From Deltaproteobacteria bacterium (GTDB lineage: Bacteria > UBA10199 > DSSB01): a DNA stretch of 12,006 bases. The position numbers were made by a program, and so were the translations under genes. Every line of letters begins with the position of its first letter. The stretch's first letter is position 1. Shown here one piece after another: positions 6,979 to 12,006 of this stretch. The notes under the pieces are model-generated. The model made no database searches. It saw only the letters and a list, made by a program, of their open reading frames with translations, and was not told where the DNA came from. The stretch spans positions 1 through 12,006 of the forward strand of contig JAJFLL010000191.1 in NCBI GenBank assembly GCA_021772695.1. The letters run 5' to 3'.

Positions 6979-7412
6979 GACTTTCTCTTTTCAATATTAA
7001 TTCGACGTGTTTCTTCGCCCTCTTTACTGAATTGGACCAGAAAATGGCAATCCAAGATTAGGTCCGGCACGCGTTCAGGCCATTCGATCAAGGTAATAAC
7101 CTGGGGAGCGAACCAATCCTCTATAGGCAATGCTTCGGCATCATGGGGAGATACGAGGCGGTATAGGTCCACGTGATAGATTATATTTTCGGATCGGTAC
7201 TCTTCCATAAGAGTAAATGTGGGAGAAGTGATTTCTTCGGGGTCACAACGGCTCAGTCCGGAAATCACACCCTTGGAAAAACAGGTTTTTCCCGCTCCCA
7301 GGGGGCCGATTAGCCCAACGACCGTACCCCCTTGTAAATCCTTGCCCCAATCTCGACCAAACCCCTGGGTCTGATCGGCCGATGTGCTGAGAAATGTGAA
7401 ACTTTCTATCAT
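6975..7412 (-). CDS. tsaE: tRNA t6A37 threonylcarbamoyltransferase ATPase subunit TsaE
   Basis: TsaE is the ATPase that works with TsaB and TsaD to put threonylcarbamoyl on adenosine 37 of ANN-decoding tRNAs in the cytoplasm. All family marks are present: Walker A GPLGAGKT (36-43), the switch-like SPTFTLMEEY (63-72), HVDLYRL (80-86) and ITLIEWPERVP (106-116). The length of 145 residues is normal for the family. The ATG overlaps the nnr stop (ATGA), and its own stop overlaps the TTG of rpoH (TTGA). Pairing with nnr is a common bacterial arrangement, including E. coli yjeF-yjeE. TsaB and TsaD are not in this window. Confidence 0.95.
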   Translation of the reverse strand: MIESFTFLSTSADQTQGFGRDWGKDLQGGTVVGLIGPLGAGKTCFSKGVISGLSRCDPEEITSPTFTLMEEYRSENIIYHVDLYRLVSPHDAEALPIEDWFAPQVITLIEWPERVPDLILDCHFLVQFSKEGEETRRINIEKRKS

Positions 7413-8938
7413 AATAATTCCCGGATCACTCTCGGTACCTCTTTTGCGATTTCCGAGGCGAGCGTGCCCCGGTCACCCATGCGAGAAGCCAATCGATCCC
7501 CGGCACGACCATGAAGGTAGAGCCCTGCGAGCATGGCCTCTTGAGGCTTAAAGCCCTGGGCTAGCAAGCCGACGATAATTCCGGTCAACACATCACCGCT
7601 TCCTGCCACCGCAAGATTGGGCCCCCCTGCTGAATTGATCCAAATTTTCCCTTGGGGATTCACCGCGAGGGATCGGTAACTCTTGATTATTAAATATACC
7701 CCATATTTTCGTGAAAATTTTTGGGCCAAAGCAACTCGGTTTTGCAGTACCTCGCTTGCCGAACACTTTAGTAGTCGCCCCATTTCTTTGGGGTGTGGGG
7801 TCAAGATGCTGCCACGCAATTTTTTTAAAAGGCTTGGTTGTTCAGACAATATATTCAATGCGTCAGCATCGAGTACCATAGGCAGTCGGTGTTGTTCTAG
7901 GAGTGCCCTCAGAAATTCCCTGGTTCCCCTTGCGGTGCCCCAACCGGGACCCAGTGCCAGGGCCTTCACTTGGGGGAAAAGCCGTTGCACCTGGCCCAAG
8001 GATTCAGGCCCTAAGCCATCGGGCCCCGAGGCCATGTACTCCAGGATAATCTCTGGTATTTTGCAAGCTGCACCCTGTTTAGGACCTTGAGGAAGCCCCC
8101 AGATAGCTCGTCCCACGCCGGACCGAAGTGCGCCGAGACCGCAGAGCATTCCCGCACCGGGCATGCTTGGGGATCCTGCTAAAATTAGTGCCGTTCCAAC
8201 CTTGCCTTTGTGCATATTTTTTTTTCGGGGGTGGAAATTTTTTCGAATCAGGTCGGGAGTTAACCAATGACCAGCAGTAGGCAGCTTTTTTAGAATATTT
8301 TGCGACAAGCCAATGGGGCGCACCTCAAGGTCGCCTACCAGGTCCCAGGCAGGGAATTGCAACTGTCCCCATTTTGGAACTTCAAAGGTCACGGTAACGT
8401 GGGCCTTAAAGGCTTGACCTAAACTTTCGCCCGTTTCGCCCGAAACGCCCGAGGGCATATCAATGGCCATTTTTTTGGCCACGCTTAGGTTGGCTACCCG
8501 AATCATATGGGCACAAGGCCCCATGATTTTTCGCGATAATCCGGTACCAAATAAACCGTCTACCACCCAATGGGCTTTTTTTATTTTTTGAGATAATTTG
8601 CCTTTGGCCCTCGGTGAAGATAAAAAAATCGGCTTATTTTTTAATTGAGCAAAAAAATATTTCGCCTCAGGGGAATATTTCTCAAACTTCCCCCAATAAA
8701 AACACTGAACCTGATCGCATACGGGTTCGAGCATTCCTGCGAGGGCAAAGGCGTCACCGCCGTTATTTCCAGGACCACAGAGCAAAACGATATGTAGTTT
8801 TTTCAGATTCTTACTGCGTTCGTGTAAGACGTCCAAACATGCCTCAGCCGCCCGCTTCATGAGGGTCTGGCCCGAAACCCCCTCTTTTATGGTGATTCGA
8901 TCCCAGCGGGCCATCTGTTTTGGCTTTAAGATTTTCAC
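7409..8938 (-). CDS. nnr: Bifunctional NAD(P)HX epimerase / ADP-dependent NAD(P)HX dehydratase
   Basis: Nnr repairs hydrated NADH and NADPH. The N-terminal YjeF_N domain (~1-215) epimerises R-NAD(P)HX: GPGNNGGDA (55-63), VDGLFGTGL (127-135 with Asp127) and AIDMPSGVSG (158-167). The C-terminal ribokinase-like domain (~225-505) is the dehydratase: HKGKVG (243-248), LALGPGWG (327-334), VLDADALN (355-362), LTPHPKEM (379-386) and GSGDVLTG (446-453). I place the start at GTG 8936-8938, whose GTGA overlap with the pdxJ stop matches the other junctions and gives the family-typical N-terminus VKILKPKQMARWD at 509 residues. A GTG at 8975-8977 would add 13 residues and overlap pdxJ by 43 nt. Serine replaces glycine in the usual LKG segment (IIKS, 417-420). 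Confidence 0.93.
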   Translation of the reverse strand: MKILKPKQMARWDRITIKEGVSGQTLMKRAAEACLDVLHERSKNLKKLHIVLLCGPGNNGGDAFALAGMLEPVCDQVQCFYWGKFEKYSPEAKYFFAQLKNKPIFLSSPRAKGKLSQKIKKAHWVVDGLFGTGLSRKIMGPCAHMIRVANLSVAKKMAIDMPSGVSGETGESLGQAFKAHVTVTFEVPKWGQLQFPAWDLVGDLEVRPIGLSQNILKKLPTAGHWLTPDLIRKNFHPRKKNMHKGKVGTALILAGSPSMPGAGMLCGLGALRSGVGRAIWGLPQGPKQGAACKIPEIILEYMASGPDGLGPESLGQVQRLFPQVKALALGPGWGTARGTREFLRALLEQHRLPMVLDADALNILSEQPSLLKKLRGSILTPHPKEMGRLLKCSASEVLQNRVALAQKFSRKYGVYLIIKSYRSLAVNPQGKIWINSAGGPNLAVAGSGDVLTGIIVGLLAQGFKPQEAMLAGLYLHGRAGDRLASRMGDRGTLASEIAKEVPRVIRELL

Positions 8939-9645
8939 GCCACTAAGCTTTTCATTTCTCGAACCGCCCGCTCCCACCCCACCAATACGGCGTGGGCCAC
9001 AATGCTATGTCCGATATTATATTCTGCTATTTCGGAAATGGGCGTGACCGCTAGAATATTTTGATAATTGAGTCCGTGGCCTACCGCCACAAACATCCCC
9101 TCTGATTTGGCATGCCTGCAAGCCTCGGCTAAACGCTTGAGTTCGGACGCCTGTTTGGAACCTGAAGCATTGCAGTAGGTTCCGGTATGAAACTCCAGGG
9201 CCTGTATTCCCAATTCTTGGCTGGTCGCGATTTGCTTAAGATCGGGATCAATAAATAATGAAAGGATCATATCGGTTTGAAGTAGCCTTGCGATAACAGG
9301 AGCCAATACCTTTTGATGGGTGACTACATCGAGGCCGCCTTCAGTGGTGAGTTCCTCGCGCCGTTCCGGAACCAAGGTAATTTTATGGGGTTTTAGCTTC
9401 ATGGCAATAGCAGCCATTTCATCGGTGGCGGCCATTTCTAAATTCATGGGTATAGTCAACGCCGCCTGCAATCTCGGTAAGTCGCTATCTTGAATATGCC
9501 GCCGGTCTTCCCGTAAATGACAGGTAATTTGGTCTGCTCCACAATCTTGAGCCATTTTGGCGGCGATAATGGGATCCGGATAATCCACGCCCCTTGCTTG
9601 TCTCAAGGTAGCCACATGATCAATATTGACGCCTAGTAAAGCCAT
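8935..9645 (-). CDS. pdxJ: Pyridoxine 5'-phosphate synthase PdxJ
   Basis: PdxJ condenses 1-deoxy-D-xylulose 5-phosphate with 3-amino-1-hydroxyacetone 1-phosphate to give pyridoxine 5'-phosphate, the last step of DXP-dependent vitamin B6 synthesis. The 236 residues form one TIM barrel. Seen in sequence: the signature LGVNIDHVATLRQARG (4-19), HLRED with His43, MNLEM with Glu70, VGHGLNY with His190 and YNIGHSIVAHAV (209-220). His43, Glu70 and His190 correspond to the catalytic residues known in the E. coli enzyme (His45, Glu72, His193). AAAAGGCGG precedes the ATG. The gap to glmM is 9 nt, and the stop overlaps the nnr GTG start. The acpS gene that often follows pdxJ is absent here. Confidence 0.97.
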   Translation of the reverse strand: MALLGVNIDHVATLRQARGVDYPDPIIAAKMAQDCGADQITCHLREDRRHIQDSDLPRLQAALTIPMNLEMAATDEMAAIAMKLKPHKITLVPERREELTTEGGLDVVTHQKVLAPVIARLLQTDMILSLFIDPDLKQIATSQELGIQALEFHTGTYCNASGSKQASELKRLAEACRHAKSEGMFVAVGHGLNYQNILAVTPISEIAEYNIGHSIVAHAVLVGWERAVREMKSLVA

Positions 9646-9654
9646 GACCGCCTT

Positions 9655-11013
9655 TTAACCTTCACCTAAGGCCCGTTGGGCTTCTAACTTCAGCGCCTGG
9701 GCATAACCCTGAATTTTATCGGAATCTTCCCCTTCTAACATGATACGCAAGACCGGTTCGGTACCACTGTATCGCAATAAGGTTCGCCCGTGCTTCCCCA
9801 GTTCATGGTCGATCTCTTTGAGCAATCGAGTCAATTGGACCAAGGTGCTTAAATCCTTTTTCTCTTTGACCCTGACGTTTAACAATATTTGCGGCAAAAT
9901 TTCCAAGGGACCGGCAAGATGGGAAAGGGTTTGCCCTGACTGTTTCATCAAAGCCAACACTTGTAAGGCTGCCAAGAGACCGTCTCCAGTCGTGGCATGA
10001 TCATGAAAGATCAAATGACCCGAGGGCTCCCCGCCAAAATTAAAACCACCGGATCGCATGGCTTCGATAAGGTAACGGTCTCCCACCTGCACCCGTTTCA
10101 CTTGAAGTCCGAGTTCTCGCAATGCGTTTTCTAAACCTAAATTACTCATCACGGTGAGCACGACGGTGTTTTTATCTAAAGCATTAGAGGCCAATAATTT
10201 TTTTGCACAAAGTGCGATCAAGGCGTCGCCGTGGATGACTTCACCGGACTCGTCGCAAATCACCAGCCGATCTGCGTCACCGTCAAGGGCGATACCCAAA
10301 TGAGCGCCCTCTTCCCGCACTTTGACTTGCATGGCCTGTGGATATAAGGCCCCGCAATTTTCATTGATGTTGGTACCGTTTGGTTTTACTCCCAAAGAGA
10401 TAACTTCGGCACCCAATTCTTCTAAAACGGTAGGGGCCACGTGATAAGCTGCGCCGTTGGCGCAGTCCATGACGATTTTTAATCCGGTAAGATCGAGTTC
10501 CGGTGGGAATTTTGTCTTAAGATGTTCAATATAGCGACCAGCGGCATCGTCCACACGAAATGCTTTTCCCACTTCCCGGTGCGTAGGACCATTGCGAAAG
10601 GCACCTTGCTCTAAAAGGTCTTCCATCTGCTCTTCGATTTCGTCGGGAAGTTTATAGCCCTGATGGTCGAAAAATTTCAGCCCGTTGTCAAAATAGGGAT
10701 TATGGCTCGCCGAGATCACCACACCAGCATCGGCCCTCATGGCCCGGGTAATAAATGCGATTCCGGGTGTGGGTAAGGGACCTAAAAAAATGGCTTCGCC
10801 GCCACGACTGCAGATCCCTGCAGATAAGGCATTTTCAATCATGTAGCCCGAGAGCCGGGTATCCTTCCCAATAACGATGCGGTGTTTACCGCCGCCCCGA
10901 CCTTTAAAAATATAGGCGATGGCTCTCCCCAGGGCCAGAGCGGTATCAGGGTCGATGGGGTATTGATTGGCCAGCCCTCGAACCCCGTCTGTTCCAAAAA
11001 TTTTTCGAGCCAT
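9655..11013 (-). CDS. glmM: Phosphoglucosamine mutase GlmM
   Basis: GlmM converts glucosamine 6-phosphate to glucosamine 1-phosphate, feeding UDP-GlcNAc synthesis for peptidoglycan and lipopolysaccharide. Family motifs appear in order: KIFGTDGVRG (4-13), the phosphoserine loop ISASHNPYFDNG with Ser103 (100-111), the metal-binding DGDADR (244-249), sugar-binding GGEPSGH (327-333) and phosphate-binding RYSGTEP (414-420). At 452 residues it is of normal length. I choose ATG 11011-11013 because GAGGTG (complement of 11017-11022) lies 3 nt upstream, with its GAGG core 5 nt away. A GTG at 11017-11019 would add only two residues and would sit inside that site. It follows folP as in E. coli, but with a spacer of nearly 150 nt. 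Confidence 0.97.
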   Translation of the reverse strand: MARKIFGTDGVRGLANQYPIDPDTALALGRAIAYIFKGRGGGKHRIVIGKDTRLSGYMIENALSAGICSRGGEAIFLGPLPTPGIAFITRAMRADAGVVISASHNPYFDNGLKFFDHQGYKLPDEIEEQMEDLLEQGAFRNGPTHREVGKAFRVDDAAGRYIEHLKTKFPPELDLTGLKIVMDCANGAAYHVAPTVLEELGAEVISLGVKPNGTNINENCGALYPQAMQVKVREEGAHLGIALDGDADRLVICDESGEVIHGDALIALCAKKLLASNALDKNTVVLTVMSNLGLENALRELGLQVKRVQVGDRYLIEAMRSGGFNFGGEPSGHLIFHDHATTGDGLLAALQVLALMKQSGQTLSHLAGPLEILPQILLNVRVKEKKDLSTLVQLTRLLKEIDHELGKHGRTLLRYSGTEPVLRIMLEGEDSDKIQGYAQALKLEAQRALGEG

Positions 11014-11053
11014 AATCACCTCAATTCCGAGTGGAACAAAAATACTTTAGATA

Positions 11054-11084
11054 AAAATTTCTTTGGTCTCGCTAAAGAAATTTT
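11054..11084 (-). terminator. 11-bp perfect inverted repeat between folP and glmM
   Basis: AAAATTTCTTT (11054-11064) and AAAGAAATTTT (11074-11084) are perfect complements around a 9-nt loop. Read on the minus strand, the second arm runs into TTTTTATC, so it resembles a weak intrinsic terminator or attenuator that would lower glmM expression relative to folP. The stem is nearly all A/T, which is unusual for an efficient terminator; a regulator-binding site is the alternative. No promoter between it and glmM is convincing. Confidence 0.4.
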
Positions 11085-11161
11085 CTCAATGGCACATGCC
11101 AATAGCATGAGTCTGAGCCCAAATATGGATTTTGGATGCCACGGGAGAATGCCATTTACCA

Positions 11162-12006
11162 TTAGGTTTCATCGCCCTGGGTGGCCTCATTTGTCAAGAT
11201 TTCCTCCATTTGTAGGGCCTGAACGGTAGCCGCTACATCGTGGACCCGAAAGATACGAGCACCCTGCCTTGCCGCTACCATACATGCCGCTACTGAAGCG
11301 GCCTGTAATTTTTCCGGTTCTGTGCCGACACATTCCCTTAACATGCGTTTTCGGGACAGACCCACCATCAAAGGGCGGTTTGAAAAATTTAACTGATTCA
11401 AATGAAGTAATAATTCGGCATTTTGTGATGGGGTCTTTGCGAATCCAAAACCCGGATCGATACAAATATTCAACGGATTTAATCCCTGGGCCAATAAGTT
11501 TTGGTAGCCCCTTTGTAATTCCTTTTTTACATCGGCCACAACCGATTCATATTTGGCATGATTCATCATGGTTTCAGGGTTTCCCCGCATATGCATCAAG
11601 ACGTATCCAGCTTCATATTCACGCACCGCCGCGAGCAAATCAGGGTCTTGGCCCATGGATATATCATTGATTATTTCTACTCCAAAATTTAAGGCCTGAC
11701 GCGCCGTAGTCCCATGGTAGGTATCGACAGAAATGGGAATGTGAATCTTGGATTGTAAAAGTTGTAAAACAGGTTGAAGACGACTCCATTCAGCTTCCGG
11801 GCTCAAGGGCTTGGCACCAGGCCGGGTAGATTCAGCCCCAACATCTAATAGGCCAGCTCCCGCTGCTTCCATTATTTTGGCCTGATCCAAGGCGACTTTG
11901 GGGTCTAAAAATTGCCCCCCATCGGAAAAGGAATCGGGAGTAACATTTATAATTCCCATGACAACATTAGTGTCAAGATCCAGATGATGGGTGCGCAATC
12001 GCCATT
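11162..12006 (-). CDS. folP: Dihydropteroate synthase FolP (5' end probably beyond the window)
   Basis: FolP joins 4-aminobenzoate to 6-hydroxymethyl-7,8-dihydropterin diphosphate, giving 7,8-dihydropteroate in folate synthesis, and is the sulfonamide target. Numbering from a TTG at 11996-11998, the motifs are MGIINVTPDSFSDGG (14-28), ESTRPG (56-61), SVDTY (90-94), IND (110-112), MHMRG (135-139), DPGFGF (181-186), GLSRKRM (213-219) and RVHDV (251-255). Together they cover the whole TIM barrel. The frame stays open upstream of that TTG to the edge (TGG CGA codons, giving WRLRTHHL), which looks like ordinary DHPS N-terminal sequence, so the true start is probably just outside. If not, the gene starts at the TTG with 278 residues. 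In many proteobacteria ftsH lies immediately upstream of folP; that cannot be seen here. Confidence 0.95.
   Translation of the reverse strand, partial: WRLRTHHLDLDTNVVMGIINVTPDSFSDGGQFLDPKVALDQAKIMEAAGAGLLDVGAESTRPGAKPLSPEAEWSRLQPVLQLLQSKIHIPISVDTYHGTTARQALNFGVEIINDISMGQDPDLLAAVREYEAGYVLMHMRGNPETMMNHAKYESVVADVKKELQRGYQNLLAQGLNPLNICIDPGFGFAKTPSQNAELLLHLNQLNFSNRPLMVGLSRKRMLRECVGTEPEKLQAASVAACMVAARQGARIFRVHDVAATVQALQMEEILTNEATQGDET

Noticed and set aside
7683..8090. 135-codon plus-strand frame
   Set aside because: It is entirely antisense to the well-supported dehydratase domain of nnr and is Ser/Arg/Cys-rich, as expected of a shadow frame.
8938..8977. GTG at 8977 as the nnr start
   Set aside because: It adds a 13-residue Gly-rich tail not typical of the family and a 43-nt overlap, while the GTGA junction at 8938 fits the operon pattern.
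11090..11101. TGGCA-CA-TGCCA palindrome in the folP-glmM spacer as an operator
   Set aside because: Five-base arms with a two-base centre are short and no second copy supports a regulator site.
10882..11229. 115-codon plus-strand frame across the folP-glmM spacer
   Set aside because: Most of it is antisense to glmM and folP, it covers the spacer hairpin, has no ribosome site, and its protein has no recognisable domain.
11269..11670. 133-codon plus-strand frame
   Set aside because: It lies fully antisense to folP, which shows every expected motif; no independent coding evidence.
11996..11998. TTG as a firm start of folP
   Set aside because: The frame continues to the window edge with DHPS-like sequence, and TTG is a rare start; the true start is more likely outside, although this cannot be settled here.

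Overview
The window is bacterial chromosome with two gene blocks that face each other and meet near position 6100. The best guess for the source is Bdellovibrionota or a related deltaproteobacterial lineage. This is inferred from a Hanks-type kinase with a TPR tail translationally coupled to a GAF-type sigma-54 activator, beside a folP-glmM-pdxJ-nnr-tsaE housekeeping run. No rRNA, tRNA, CRISPR array, insertion sequence or integration site is visible.

Plus-strand block (about 485-6107). A very AT-rich spacer precedes a 985-residue serine/threonine protein kinase with a degenerate P-loop ATPase-like middle and a long TPR-type C-terminal half. Its stop overlaps by 4 nt (ATGA) the start of a 583-residue bacterial enhancer-binding protein: GAF, coiled coil, AAA+ with an intact GAFTGA loop, then two tandem Fis-type helix-turn-helix modules. 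The pair reads as a signalling unit in which a kinase/TPR sensor and a GAF sensor converge on sigma-54 RNA polymerase. After an 86-nt gap comes an unrecognised, probably exported lipoprotein with a Gly/Pro-rich linker and four cysteines in its C-terminal part.

Minus-strand block (12006 down to 6082). In transcription order the genes are folP (5' end probably beyond the window), glmM, pdxJ, nnr, tsaE and an rpoH-like sigma factor. From pdxJ onward they are joined by 4-nt overlaps (GTGA, ATGA, TTGA), so this looks like one translationally coupled operon. It joins folate synthesis, amino-sugar supply for peptidoglycan, vitamin B6 synthesis, NAD(P)HX repair, tRNA t6A synthesis and an alternative sigma factor. 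The only sizeable internal spacer (about 150 nt, folP-glmM) holds a perfect 11-bp inverted repeat.

The lipoprotein and rpoH converge and their coding ends overlap by 26 bp. At the left edge, positions 1-137 on the minus strand are open and have coding-like base composition; this may be the start of a divergent gene of unknown function.
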